NCBI GenBank assembly: GCA_017893485.1
Contig: CM030368.1
Span: forward strand, 176,572,504-176,636,503
Length of the DNA: 64,000 nt
Source: Hemerocallis citrina
Taxonomy: Eukaryota; Streptophyta; Magnoliopsida; Asparagales; Asphodelaceae
Direction of reading: 5' to 3'
Position numbers and translations under genes: made by a program. The notes below the pieces were generated by a model. It saw nothing but the letters and a program-made list of their open reading frames with translations. It was not told where the DNA came from and ran no database searches. Position 1 is the stretch's first letter. The number at the start of each line of letters is the position of its first letter. Of the stretch, positions 46,534 through 59,255 are shown piece by piece.

Positions 46534-46904
46534 TGTCACGCCCTGCTTCCCAAAAATACGGAATACGCGCGTGACAAAACCAGCAAATGATTTTCATCAT
46601 TCATGAGCTGTAGGATCGACTCAGCATCATAACAAGAATATGACAAAATGCACACAACCACGCATGTATGAATAATTTATTAATCAACAGAAAATAATTG
46701 AAACAAAATAATAATATCCCAAGTAGTTTTCAAATCTGGTTCAAAAGATAAAACTCGGGAACATAAACCCGTTACAAGTTTCAAGTAGCAAAGAAATAAA
46801 TAAATCAAAGAAAACAAATAATTTAAGCAAGTCCTTTCTCCAAGCGAAGCTGAGAATGTCTGCTCACCAATTCCAGCAGGCAATTCGTATCCAAAACCTG
46901 TATA

Positions 46905-46910
46905 TATATA

Positions 46911-46965
<55 letters not shown>
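46905..46965. repeat. (TA)n microsatellite
   Basis: About 30 TA units at the start of the Helitron-like copy in the 3' LTR, where the 5' LTR has only a short TATATCTGTATA. It is a local expansion. ORFs reading IYIYIY here are artefacts. Confidence 0.9.
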
Positions 46966-46967
<2 letters not shown>

Positions 46968-47425
46968 AAACACAAAGAAAGCTATCAAGTGGTTCTCCTT
47001 CAATCTCTTCAAAAATCAAAGGCCTAGATCTAATCTCACAAAACATATTTTCCTCCCAAAAGTTCCCTCCAAAACTCAAATTCAATTCCCTCACCCAAAA
47101 CAACTCCTATGTTTATTTAAATTTCTCTCTCTCTCCCTCTCCCTCCCTCTTCTATTCAAAAAATTAAGAAAATAATTTTTAAAAAAAAATTTTAAAAAAT
47201 AAAAAATTTAAAAACTAAAAAAATTATAAATTTAATAGCTTTAAAAATAGTTCAAAAAAGTCAAAAAAATCATATAATATGTTTTTTGCTGGACTCCAAA
47301 AGTTACTCATATAATATGTTTGCTACTTCAATTAATTTGCTCGACCTCCAAAACTATTTTATATGATCAAATAAGGTGTACCGTTCCGAAGACGTGCCGT
47401 AGGCACGTGTCAACGGGCAAGCCTA

Positions 47426-47426
<1 letters not shown>
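46912..47426 (+). mobile_element. Helitron-like element, copy 2 (inside the LARD 3' LTR)
   Basis: Shares ATAATAAAACACAAAGAAAG, then GCTATCAAGTGGTTCTCC, and ends GCCGTAGGCACGTGTCAACG then GGCAAGCCTAG|T. The 5' terminus is blurred by the (TA)n expansion. A second (TA)n tract lies just outside the 3' end (about 47427-47473). Confidence 0.62.
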
Positions 47427-47478
<52 letters not shown>

Positions 47479-47739
47479 AAAGGAAAAAAAAAATAGAGAA
47501 AACAAGACAAACGCCCTTAGTGCAAGTTATGGTCGCAAATAGTACAAGCAAGGGTATGAAAACTAGTGCAAGAAATATGGAACAAGATTTGGAATCAAGA
47601 ATGTATAACATAATATAGTAGAGATGCAACAAGTAGTGGGATTCAAAAAACTAGCTAGCAAGAAGGATAACTCAAGTGATAAGATTGGGTAACAAGTATT
47701 AGTAGTAAAACAAGTGGCTAGTAAACATGTAATGGTATC

Positions 47740-47965
47740 AAGCATCAAGTAACGTGTATCACGTACAAATGTCGAGTAACAAGTAACAAGTCTCAAGTGT
47801 CAAGTTGTCAAGTACAAGTATCAAGTAGCAAGTATCAAGTACAAGTATCAAGTAGCAAGTGTCAAGTATTATGTTCAAGTATCAAGTCTCATGTGTCATA
47901 TAATCAAGTATCAAGTAAGCATGTATCATGTTCAAGTATCATGTATCAAGTCTTGTAGTTATTAC
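47740..47965. repeat. CAAGT-rich minisatellite (3' LTR copy)
   Basis: Dozens of irregular CAAGT / TATCAAGTA / TCAAGTGT units. The same tract occurs in the 5' LTR at about 54090-54285. Confidence 0.75.
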
Positions 47966-50654
47966 AATCTAGGTAGCACTTCATGTGCCATCCTTTTATC
48001 ACATGGTTGCTACAGTTAATGCAATTTCGTTTAGGCCTAGTGGTAGATTTTATAGGGCGGTATACTCAGGCATCAAGTATCAAGCAAGCACGGTTCATGA
48101 ATACGAAAATAAAGTAACAAGTTCATGAAGCAAGTTTGTGAATCCACTAGCAAGTTCAAAAACCACATAGTGGGTTCATGAATACAACAAGTTCATGAGC
48201 CAAGTAATGGCTTCATGAATACATCAAGGTGCTTCGAGAATTCCAAATCTGGACAACATGACGTTGCTGCACCAAAACTGCGATTCCCGTCGCTAAAAGA
48301 ATGCAAATGTGGATCCGTAAGAAGGCATGGTAACTAGACTCCTCCCCGGTTCCAATGCATATAGTTAAGGTACATAAAAGTTGTGGTAACATGTTTCAAA
48401 ACAGCAAACTATACAGCATTGTGTTCAGCTAGAATTTGTAAACCTGAGTTTATACATATGAAATAGGGTTGAAACATCATTAATTAATTCTGAGAAAATT
48501 AGAAAATATTTTCTAGGGTGTTCAATGTCAGCATGCAAAATTTCAAGTCATTTACTTATAGGTAGCAAAGTTAAAAATAATTGTAAACCCAAGTGGTACA
48601 GCAGTTTTTATGAATCTGCGATTACCGACACAGCAGTAGTAAAACTGCGGTATCTCTTAAACCGTAATTCGAAATTCAAAAATTCTGGATGTTATTGACA
48701 ACTAGACACTTAGGGCTATATTTCATATTCAGGACTCAAGTTCAGATTTTGATTTTATCGGGGTCGAAATAGCAAGGCAAGGCAGAAACAGAAACCAAGT
48801 AAAACACTTTTTGTATGAAGTGAATCAAAATTTTACTAGTTGTGAACAAGTGTATCAACGAAGGGCTATGACTCTTAGATCATGTAATATATAAGGAGAA
48901 ACAAGAGATCATCAACGATAGACAAGGAGGAGTCACATCTACAATCTATTTGCAGTATTTTCAAGGAAAAGATTGTACTAGAAAACGAAATGTACAAGGA
49001 GATACTTGCCTTGGGGTGTAGACGATGAATCTGACGAAAGAGTAACAGAAATGAATCCCGGCGACGAGCACGATCGGCACGGATCTTGATGAGATGATCG
49101 AGATCAAGACGATCAACGGTTGAGATTCAACGATCAAGATCAAGATCAAGGGATCCGACGGCTAAAGGGCTAAGGCGATGATGTCGGAGGGAAAAGGGTG
49201 CAGAGGTGGGTGGAGAGAGGAGAAAGGGAAGATGAAACGATAGGCGGCTGGGGTAGGGGTGAACAGGGATAGGGTTTTATATAGGTAGGAGATATTATTA
49301 AGGTTAGGTGGTGAACAGGGTAAGTGGGTTATTAACGGGTTTCGGGTAGGGGATTGTAATGGGTTTGGGTTTGAATATAGGGTAATTGGGTTCCATTAGG
49401 GAATTTGGGTTTTTAATGTGTATTGGGTTAAGAAAATCCAATAAGAAAAATATACAATTAGAGAAAAATTAATAAATAAATAGATCAATAATAATATAGT
49501 GACAAAATAAATAAATTTGTGTGCATCAAATTAATACTCAAATACTACTAAATACAATAGAAATAGATTTTCAATTCAACAATCAAATATAATAATAATA
49601 ATTTTGATATACATATCAAAATAAGATTTGAGATAAACAAATTTATTAAAATCTAAATAGTAATAAAATAAGATACAATTAGGCGATCACTTAGAAAATA
49701 AACATTAATGTTAGAATATACTATTATTCGAAGAAAATACAATTTCCAGTTCGAAAAGTTTTAATAGAAGTCTCAAATCGAGTTTAAAATAATACTGAAT
49801 TTATAATTAATCAAAATATGAAAAATATTCAGAAAATACGTATTTACTGAAACAGGGGTTACAAATCCTACCCACCTTACAACAAATTTTCGTCCTCGAA
49901 ATTTGCTTAGGCGGTACATAGGATAGGGTAAAAGCAACTGAGGGGAGGGTAACAAACAAGGGATCCAAAAGAAAATTCAAATTGGTGGCAACAACAGGAT
50001 AAGAAGGAAATGGATAACAATGATGTCAGGCGGAATGCAGGAAAGTAAATAAACAGTATTAAAAGGAAAGAAACAACACAAGATAACAAAGCAAGAATAA
50101 TGGAATAGAGGTAGAGCTGGAATCAAAGAGAGAAAGCACGGGAAAGAATTGAATCAATAATGAATGGGTGCATGATGGCAAAATAAAATGCAAAAAAGAA
50201 GTAACTGGTATCAAAAATGATGAAGAAACAACACAAGACTTGCAAGATAACAAAGCAAGAAGATGAAGAAATAGATAGAACTGGAATCGAAGAAAGGATG
50301 GACAAGGAAGAGTTGAACCAAACAATGAGTCAATGGATGAGGACGAATGCAAGGGATAAAGGAAAACAAACAATACAAAGAACTAGAAGCAACAAGGGGA
50401 TCCTGGGACCTGTGGGTTATGGGGCCACCATGCTTCCGCTGCGCTACTCGAATGGTGATGTCCCAAGCAACATACATGTCGCTGTAGGCCACATGACACC
50501 AATCGACAAACCGAGCAGGAAGACAAGACTGAGACACTAGGATCAAGGAGAATATGTGCTCAAGATAGATATAATAAATAATGCAAAATGGATGTAAAGT
50601 TTGGCTTCAATTTAAATAATTAAAAGATATGCTATAGATCAAACTAATGGGCTT

Positions 50655-51180
50655 TAACAAAAATAATAATAACAACAAATATTAATAATAAAAACAATAA
50701 TATCAATAATAATAGAATAGTAATAACAATAATAAAATAATAATAACAATAATATCAAAAATAATAATAGCAATAATAATAACAGTAATAAAAATCATCC
50801 TGATCATACTGGTAATAGTAATACTAATAAAATTAAAAATGTTAACAATACCAATAATAATGATAATACATACATGACAGAATAGGTTTCAATACATTCA
50901 CGAAAATAATGCAATAATAATAACAACAACAATAACAATAACAATAATAATAATAACATTAAAAATATTAATAATACTGGTAAGAATAAGAATGCAAGAC
51001 AGAATATAGTTTGGGTTCAACATTTTTTTTGTATGAAGGTAATTCAATATTAACATCAATAATAAAATAATGAAAACAACAATAATAATAGCAATGGTAA
51101 TATCAATAATAATAATGATACCAATAATAATAACGAAAACCATGGCAATAATAATAATAATAGTAATAATAACATTATGC
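50655..51180. repeat. (AAT)n-rich tracts
   Basis: Long stretches of AATAATAAC/AATAATAAT in several blocks, with short unique spacers. Confidence 0.85.
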
Positions 51181-51954
51181 AACAAAATAAGAATCTGGTC
51201 TACCAACTTTATTTTTAAAAATAATCCAAACATGAATATATATAGTCGATCAATTATAAATGGAAAGTGAAGTCAAAATACACCATTAATCCCCAATCGT
51301 AAGAAAATAGGCAGACTATTCACGTAGAATAAGAAGTCAAAAATGAAGAGATAAAACCCAACTATAAAAAAGTTGATAACCATACAAACAACAAAGGAAG
51401 ACAACCTTTAAAGGTATATATAAAATTAGTTTTGGGAAAATAACTAGTCAAGATACATAGAAATACGTACAAATTTAGCTAAGTAAAGAAAATATTAATA
51501 ACAATGAATGTAAAAGACATATAATAATTAGTGAATACTCGAAAACACATTAAAGGGTAATGAGCAAAATAGACCAAAACATATATATGCAAGAAGACTT
51601 AAAAGGAGTTCATTAAATATTACAAAAGTAAGCGTCAAATCATTAATTAGGATGTGGAAATAAAAGTAAGTGAGAAATCTAAAATGTTAAAGAATTTGAA
51701 AAATGGTGGCAATAAATAGTAATTCACAAAAGAACGAAAACTTAGACCATAGTTGATGTACTCAATCTTAACGTAAATGAAAAAAAATTGTAAACATAAA
51801 ATAGAGTAAAATCAACTATACTAGTTCAAATTGTATGGAAACATAAAGTGTAATTGTATAAACAAAATGTCATAAAGAAAATATTGCTTTACCATTAGTT
51901 TCATTATATAAGTAAAAAGTCTTGAAATATCAATTAGCAAGTAGATAGAAAATC

Positions 51955-52115
51955 ATGCCCCCTTAACATCAAGTTGCATGTTTGCCTTCACGACATCAGG
52001 TTGCAGGTTGTCGTCTGGATATTCGGTTGCACATTTTGCCTCCCCGATATCGAGTTGCAATTTGCCTCCATTAACATCGAGTTGCATATTTGCCATCTTG
52101 ACATTAGGTTGCACC
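51955..52115. repeat. About 30-bp minisatellite with a coding-like pattern
   Basis: About five imperfect units around ACATCGAGTTGCATATTTGCC. On the minus strand they translate as repeats of MQLDV/LQLDI separated by short linkers, within a 71-codon ORF (51953-52168). No known protein recognised. Confidence 0.55.
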
Positions 52116-52962
52116 AAAATGGTGAAATGGAAGAGGTAACCTTCCATATGCACAGGGATATGGTACATTTAATTTAAGTATGATGTTATGTCTTGAAATT
52201 CGTGATATGAAAATAGTAGAAAAGTAAGAAATGGAGTTGAAAGTCACACAATGGAATATCAAAACAGATGTATTGATTATAAATATCAAACACAATAGTA
52301 CAAAATAGCAGTAGTGAAAATGATTATAAAAGCAGGGATAAAAACGGAATGAAATACATGCATAAGCACAATGCAAATGTGAATGAGAATAAATATGCAG
52401 TGTAGCAAATTTACACAATAAATCTATCATAAAAATATACAGTGACGTAGGAAATAAACAAGCCTCTAACATGTCGTTGAGGATCCACCGATGCCGTTCG
52501 ACGAACCAAGTGGGAAGAAAAGAATGGATAGCACCGGAATTTAAGGAGAACAAGATAGGAAAGGAACAACTAGTATGATACACAATATGAATCAACAAAT
52601 GAAGATGAATGCAAGGCACGGAAAGCAATGAATGATACACGAGCTGAAATAAGAAGGAATCAACGAGGCAAGCAGAAATAAGAGATTGCTTGCACCGGAA
52701 TCAAAAGAATATGGGTATGGAACGAATAAATTTATACCCAATATGGAATCAGCAAATCAGAACAACTGTAAGAGATGGAAGGAAACAAGGAATCAAAGAA
52801 TGGAATATGAAGGGATCAAATTGAATGGGATAAGACTAGTGTCAAAATTGAGTTGATTATCAAATTATTCATGTATTTGCATGGCCTATTTAATGTTGAG
52901 TTAGTCCTGACTGAGTCAAGCATGTCTAATATATTAGTCAAACTAACACATTAACCAAACCT

Positions 52963-52976
52963 GAGCTCTGATACCA
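52963..52976 (-). promoter_or_regulatory. LARD primer-binding site
   Basis: The minus strand reads TGGTATCAGAGCTC ten bases inside the 5' LTR boundary. It is Met-tRNA type and gives the element's polarity. Confidence 0.85.
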
Positions 52977-53358
52977 CTAAAAACCTTGTCACGCCCCGCT
53001 TCCCAAAAACACGGAATATGCACGTGATAAAGCCCAGCGAATGATTTTCATCATTCATGAGCTGTAGGATCGACTCAGCATCATAACAAGAATATGACAA
53101 AATGTACAAAACCATGCATGTATGAATAATTTATTAATCAACAGGAAAAAATTGAAACAAAATAATAATATCTCAAATAGGTTTCAAATCTGGATCAAAA
53201 GATAAAACTCGGGAACATAAGCCCGTTACAAGTTTCAAGTAGCAAAGAAATAAATAACTCAAAGAAAACAAATAATTTAAGCAAGTCCTTTCTCCAAGCG
53301 AAGCCTAGAATGTCTGCTCACCAATTCCAGTAGGCAATTCATCCCCAAAGTCTGTATA

Positions 53359-53821
53359 TCTGTATAATAAAACACAAAGAAAGCTATCAAGTGGTACTCC
53401 TTCAATCCCCTCAAAAATCAAAGGTCCAGATCTTACCTCACAAAACATATTTTTCCCGCAAAAGTTCCTTCCAAAACTCAAATTTAAATTCCCACCCAAA
53501 ACAACTCCTATATTTATTTAAATTTTTTTTTTTCTCTCTCTCTCTCTCTCCCTCCCACTTCTATTCAAAAAATTAAGAAAATAAATTTTTTAAAAATTTT
53601 TTAAAAATAAAAAATTTAAAAACTAAAAAAATTAAAATTTTAAAAGCTTTAAAAATAGTTCAAAAAATAAAAAAAATCATATAATATATTTTTTGCTGGA
53701 CCCCAAAAGTTTCTCATATAATATGTTTGCTACTTCAATTAATTTGCTCGACCTCCAAAACTATTTTATATGATCAAATAAGGAAGACGTGCCGTAGGCA
53801 CGTGTCAACGGGCAAACCTAG
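53359..53821 (+). mobile_element. Helitron-like element, copy 3 (inside the LARD 5' LTR)
   Basis: Starts A|TCTGTATAATAAAACACAAAG and ends GCCGTAGGCACGTGTCAACG then GGCAAACCTAG|T. It occupies the same LTR site as copy 2, so it was inherited through the LTR and not inserted independently. Confidence 0.65.
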
Positions 53822-54089
53822 TATATATATACAAAAGAAAAAAAAATAGAGAAAACAAGACAAACATCCTTAGTGCAAGTTAGGGCTGCAAATAGTACAA
53901 GCAAGGGTATGAAAACTAGTGCAAGAAATATGGAACAAGATTTGGAATCAAGAATGTATAACATAATATTTTAGGGATGCAACAAGTAGTGGGATTCAAG
54001 AAACTAGCTAGCAAGAAAGACAACTCAAGTGACAAGATTGGGTAACAAGTATTAGTAGTAGAACAAGTGGCTAGTGAACATGTAATGGT

Positions 54090-54285
54090 ATCAAGCATCA
54101 AGTAACGAGTATCACGTACAAATGTCGAGTTACAAGTAACAAGTCTCAAGTGTCAAGTTGTCAAGTACAAGTATCAAGTAGCAAGTGTCAAGTATTATGT
54201 TCAAGTATCAAGTCTCATGTGTCTTGTAATCAAGTATTAAGTAAGGATGTATCATGTTCAAGTATCATGTATCAAGTCTTATAGT
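54090..54285. repeat. CAAGT-rich minisatellite (5' LTR copy)
   Basis: Counterpart of 47740-47965, slightly shorter. Confidence 0.7.
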
Positions 54286-55963
54286 TATTACTATCTAGGT
54301 AGCACTTCATGTGCCATCCTTTTATTACATGGTTGCTACAGTCAATACAATTTTGTTTGGGCCTAGTGGTGGATTTTATAGGGCGGTGTACTCAGGCATC
54401 AAGTATCAAGCAAGCACGGTTCATAAATACGAAAATAAAGTAACAAGTTCACGAAGCAAGTTCGTGAATCCACTAGCAAGTTCAAGAACTACACAGTGGG
54501 TTCATGAATATAAAAGTTCATGAGCCAAGTAATGGCTTCAGAAATACATCAAGGTGCTACAAGTTCATGAACCGAGTACTGGGAAATACAGGCCCCCTTC
54601 CGAGTACACTTACCTATATTGTCCACTACCATGGTCTTTCCCTTAAACCCCGGCTTATTATTTATTATTATCATCAAGCAAGCATGAAAGTATGCAAAAC
54701 AGATCAAGTGAACATAATCAAGAAAATGGAAAAAGTCTAGGCTAGGTAGGATACATGTTCGAGGGTCAAAACAATTCAAAGTATCAATAACGACGAGAAT
54801 TCCAAATCTGGACAGCATGACATTGCTACACTAAAACTGCGATTCCCGTCGCTACAAGAATGCAAATGTGGATCCGTTAGAAGGCCTAGAAACTAGACTC
54901 CTGTCCGGTTCCAACGCATATAATTAAGGTACATAAAAGTTGTGGCAACATGTCTCAAAATAGCAAACTATACAACATTTGTGTTCAGCCAGAATTTGTA
55001 AAACTGAGTTTATACATATGAAACAGGATTGAAACATCTTTAATTAATTCTGAGAAAATTAGGGAATGTTTTTTAGGGTGTCCAATGTCAGCATGCAAAA
55101 TTTCAAGTCATTTACTTACTAGTAGTATAGTTAAAACTAATTGTAAACCCAAGTGGTGTAGCAGTTTTTATAAATCTGCGATTACCGACACAGCAGCAGT
55201 AAAACTGCGGTATCTCTTAAACCGTAACTCGAAATTCGAAAATGCAGGATGTTATTGACAACTTGACACTTAGGTCTACATTTCATATTCAGGACTCAAG
55301 TTCAGATTTTGGTTTTATCGGGGTCGAAACTGCAAGGCAAGGCAGAAACAGAAACCAAGTAAAATACTTTTCGTATGAAGTGAATCAAAATTTTACTAGT
55401 TGTGAACAAGTTTATCAACGAAGGGTTGTGAATCTTAGATCATGTGATATATAAGGAGAAACATGAAATCATCAACGTTAGACAAGGAGGTGTTACATCT
55501 ACAATCTATTTGCAGTATTTTCAAGGAAAAACTTGTACTTGAAAACGAAATGTACAAGGAGATACTTGCCTTGTGGTGTAGATGGTGAATCCGATAAAAG
55601 AGTAACGGAAATGGATCCCGACGACGAGCATGATCGGCACGGATCTTGATGAGATGATTGAGATCAAGACGATCAACGGTTGAGATTCAACGATCAAGAT
55701 CAAGATCAAATCAAGGGATCCGACGACTGAAGGGCTAAGGCGATGAGGTCGGAGGGAAAAGGGTGCAGAGGTGGGTCGAGAGAGGATAAGGGGAAGATGA
55801 AACGATAGGCGGCTGGGGTAGGGATGAACAGGGATAGGGTTTTATATAGGTAGGAGATATTATTAGGGTTAGGTGGTGAACAGGGTAAGTGGGTTATTAA
55901 CGGGTTTTGGGTAGGGGATTGTAATGGGTTTGGGTTTGAATATAGGGTAATTGGGTTCTAATA

Positions 55964-56535
55964 TGGCTAAAAATAGAGTTAAATCGGAACCGTTCAAAGT
56001 TGGCACGAATCTTAAAGTCGCAAGGGCGAGATGGTAATTTGACCTAAAGGTGGGTCCGAATCTGGAACCAGGTCTCTTCTATTAGACCCGCTAGCCCGTG
56101 AACGGATCTGTTCAGTTGAGAATGGGTCTCAACCCGTTATGGACCAATTCCACAGGATAGGAGCAGATCCTGGTTTGTCCTTATCTTGAGGAGGTGGTTA
56201 TAACCACCCCCAGCCAGTCACATGGGGAAGTAGGGATTCACTCTTATCCTGAAAGAGATCCCCATGGTGACTATAAATACCCCCTACCTCCTACTGTCAA
56301 GGGTGATCACTCTTTGCACACTTGAGCTCTTTCCTTTCACTTTTTCTATGTATTGAAAAGAGTGTCGGAAGGTTCATCGCCGGGATCCATCCCGGTGTTT
56401 CGAACGTTTGTGTAGGTTGGCGGGAGCTTCAAGGAGTCAATTTGCCAACAAGTAAGAAGAGGGATTCTGCCGGTTTGAGTTCCTAAGAACCTACAAATCT
56501 CATCTATTGCCCCCACACTAGATTCAGCAGCAACA
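55964..56535 (+). repeat. Tat 5' LTR
   Basis: 572 bp, TGGCTAAAAA to AGCAGCAACA. TATAAAT box at 56272-56278. The start was chosen where similarity to the LARD LTR ends and a TG follows the TAATA repeat candidate. Confidence 0.72.
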
Positions 56536-56538
56536 GAT

Positions 56539-56556
56539 TGGCGCCGTCTGTGGGAA
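56539..56556 (+). promoter_or_regulatory. Tat primer-binding site
   Basis: TGGCGCCGTCTGTGGGAA, a sequence common to plant Tat-type gypsy elements, three bases after the LTR end. Confidence 0.85.
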
Positions 56557-56608
56557 AGTCACGACAAAGCAATCTAACCTTCCTCCCTCCACCAAAGCCA
56601 CTCCCAGC

Positions 56609-58570
56609 AATGCCTCCCAAGAAGAGACCCACAAACTCCAATCGAAGAACAACCTCTTCTCATCCTCCTCCTCTTCCGCATGGGGACGTCCCTCCTCCTA
56701 ACCAACCGACCCTACAGCTCGATCCACCGGCTCTGCAGTCCATTCAGTAGCCTTTGGGACCCCAAGCCACAGTGGGGGAACACTCTCGACGAAGCTGCCA
56801 CAAGCAAACTATCCATCAGGTTCGAGTTTCCATCCACAATGCCGACATAGACTCAATGGCTTCCTATACTCCTCCCACTCCAAAGGATATGCGGAATGTG
56901 ATCAACAATCGGCAGACTGAGCAGGGCCTGATCTTCGTACTCATCTGGACGAGAGGCAGGTCCAAGAGGCGAACCCTCACCGTGAGCGCCCGAGGGATCT
57001 CTCGTCGTGCCGATCAAACCAAGGAGTGTCCAACTATCCCCGCAGGCGAAGAGAGTCGCCCCAACGTCGCCCAAGATGGAGCCGCTCCCCGGCAGGCCGC
57101 CCTGCACCTCGGGACCATCATGAGCAGAAGGCCCCCATCACGAGGGTGGAATTCCAGCAATTTCAGGAGGCAGTCCTCTGGGCGCTCAATGCTGCCCCCA
57201 ACAATGGCCGTCGGGCTCCCAGTCCTCTGCCAGCTCCTCGCCATCCTCACCGTTCCTGTAGTCCTCGACCGGCTCCGAGTTGCCCTCGCCGCTCCCGAAG
57301 TCCCAGACCGGTTCCTAGCAATCGCTGCCCTTCTCCCGATCATCACCGTCGCTCCCGGAGCCCGCAGCCTGCTCCAAGCTACCCCCGTTCTATCAGTCCG
57401 CCACCTACTCAGAGCCATTGCCGTCGCAGTCCCACCCCACCTCGGCATGAGGAGGAGCCTTGAGGCTTCGCAAGACACGACCGAAGGGAGGAATCGGTCT
57501 ACCACCGTCTCCACGAGATGGAGAGATGCCTAGGCCAGCTCGACCGAGACAAAGAACGACAGGCCAGGGACCTTCGCCCCAAGAAGGCCCCCGTTATCTT
57601 GCAACATCATGGAGGCTCCAGTCCCAGACAACTTCAAGCCTCCACACTTTGAGTCCTACACCTAGGAGTCGGACCCCATAGATCACATCGAGAGTTTCAA
57701 AACTCTCATGATGATCCACCATGCATCCGATGCCCTCCTTTACAAGACCTTCCCGGCCACACTTAAGAGGCCGGCCCGGGAATGGTACTCTTGACTTGCA
57801 CCAGCATCTATCTTTTCCTTCGACCAGTTTGAGGGACTTTTTCTCATGCATTTCGTGAGCTTTCGCCGCATCGAGAAGACGAGTGCCTCCCTACTGTTCC
57901 TCAGTCAAAAGAAGGGGTCAAATGTCCTCAATACCGACCTCAGGGCGTCCCTCGCCAAGAAGCCCCCTTGGGACTTCTCAGAGCTCCTACTCCGGAGCGA
58001 GAAGTACATCCGAGTAGAGGAGGCTCTACACCGCCCTACCTTTGAGGCGTCGTCATTCGCGAACAAGCGAAAGGGTACAGAAGAAGAAGGTGATAAGAAG
58101 CTCCAAAAGGACAATGGGGGTCAGCATCGTCCCCCTCATCGGTTCGAGAAATTCACTCCGCTTAACGCAAGTGTATCTGCTATCCTGATGGAGATCGGGA
58201 ACGAGGGTCTCCTACCACCTCCCCCCAAGATGAATACTCCAGAAAAGAGGAAAGATCGGAACAAGTGGTGCCATTTCCACCCGGACCACGAGCACGACAC
58301 AGATGAATGTTAGGCCCTTAAAGATGAGTTTGAGACCCTTATCCAGAGGGGGCAGCTCAATCGCTTCGTCAGGAAGGACAGAGCCGATCCACCACTGCCT
58401 CGGGGGGCTAATAGGCGAACAGAGCAGCATGCGGAGGCTCCGGAGGTTAAAACAGAGGCCATCCTGCACTTGATACACGGAGGCCCAATGGGGGGAGATT
58501 CTAACTCCTCCCGAAAAGACTTTGTTAGGGGGAAGTCAATTCCGTGCAGAGCCATCCTCCCCCTAGGGGC
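56609..58570 (+). pseudogene. Tat gag, broken
   Basis: Starts near ATG 56609 (MPPKKRPTNSN) and hits TAG at 56748-56750. 57026-57463 in another frame is rich in RS/SP dipeptides (RRSRSPRP, HRRSRSPQP). From about 57608 the capsid-like text reads APVPDNFKPPHFESYT ... DPIDHIESFKTLM ... YKTFPATLKRPAREWY. 57846-58313 continues through LLRSEKYIRVEEA to the zinc-finger-like WCHFHPDHEHDTDEC, followed by TAG. At least two frameshifts and four stops. Confidence 0.75.
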
Positions 58571-59255
58571 CTAAGAGTCCCTGTGACATTCTCCGATCGG
58601 GACCTGGAGGGCATCCGCACACCCCACTTCGATGCCCTCTTCATCAACCTCCGGATGGCAAACTTCGACGTTCGTCGTATTTTGGTGGACAACGGGAGCT
58701 CCGTCAACATCCTGTTCCTAGAGGCTTTTAAGGGCCTCTAGCTGTCAAGGATCGGCTCAAGCCCGCAGGCTACACTCTTCACGGGTTCACTGGGGTCCTG
58801 GTTATGGTAGAGAGAGTTATAATCCTCGACGTAACTGCTGGAAAGGCTTCGATAACTCGTACAGAGCCAATGGACTTCATGGTGGTAGACGTCAAGGCCA
58901 TCTATAATGTTATCCTGGGTAAACCAGGTTTGGCCGTGCTTCAAGCCATCTTGTCAGCATACCACATGATGATGAAGTTCCCCACACCCTCAGGAGTAGA
59001 AGTGAGGGGAAGCCAAGAAGCAGCTCGGAAGTGTTATATGACCTCGATAGGGGGTCCAGTTCTCTATCTGGAAGCACTCGAACTTCCTCAAGAAGGTAGC
59101 CAAACTATTTCTGAGCCCGTCGACGAATTGGAAGAAGTGGCCTTCTCCGAAGAAAACACCACTAAGACGTTTCGCATCAGCAAGGCTCTCCCCCCTCCAT
59201 TAAGCAAGACATCTCGCGGTGTATACGGGAGAACCGCATCCTCTTTGCCTGGACT
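58571..59255 (+). pseudogene. Tat protease region, broken
   Basis: [11 protein letters not shown] then the aspartic protease loop [13 protein letters not shown] (Asp codon 58688-58690; the usual D-T/S-G is D-N-G). A TAG occurs at about 58739. A shifted frame (58804 onward) gives TEPMDFMVVDVKAIYNVILG and KPGLAVLQAILSAYHMMMKF. No complete frame survives. Confidence 0.72.

Larger units (their letters stand above)
46534..49863 (-). repeat. LARD 3' LTR (3330 bp)
   Basis: Complete LTR including a Helitron-like insertion, a CAAGT-rich tract, a GATC-rich leader (about 49060-49160) and a minus-strand TATATAAAA box at 49275-49283. It is collinear with 52987-55958 up to 49392; after that the other LTR is missing. 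Confidence 0.8.
49864..52962 (-). other. LARD interior, non-coding
   Basis: No gag, protease, reverse transcriptase or integrase text on either strand. It contains a diverged tandem duplication (about 50060-50220 and 50220-50390), (AAT)n tracts at about 50655-51180 and a minisatellite at 51955-52115. ORFs here follow the simple repeats. Confidence 0.65.
46534..55963 (-). mobile_element. LARD-like non-autonomous Ty3/gypsy-type element with ~3.3-kb LTRs
   Basis: Minus orientation. The left (3') LTR is 46534-49863, the interior 49864-52986, and the right (5') LTR 52987-55963 is truncated by the Tat insertion. LTR ends are TGTCACGCCC (plus-strand left) and GGGGTTACA (right). PBS is at 52963-52976. 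Just inside the 3' LTR the minus strand reads AAATTTCGAGGACGAAAATTT and GGTGGGTAGGATT, the tract typical before the 3' LTR of Tekay-like chromoviruses. The 3.1-kb interior has no gag or pol. Confidence 0.8.
52987..55963 (-). repeat. LARD 5' LTR, truncated
   Basis: Collinear with 46534-49392, with many scattered substitutions and small indels (for example an extra ~180 bp at about 54595-54795). Minus-strand TATATAAAA at 55840-55848. The right ~470 bp are missing because the Tat element begins at 55964. Confidence 0.8.

Noticed and set aside
46680..47632. ORFs containing IYIYIYIY runs
   Set aside because: Translations of (TA)n microsatellites.
47740..47965. CRISPR-like array
   Set aside because: Units are short, irregular and contiguous, without unique spacers; it is a minisatellite in plant DNA.
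50898..51270. Hydrophobic ORFs that look like membrane proteins (IIIII runs)
   Set aside because: Translations of (AAT)n / (ATT)n tracts in the non-coding LARD interior.
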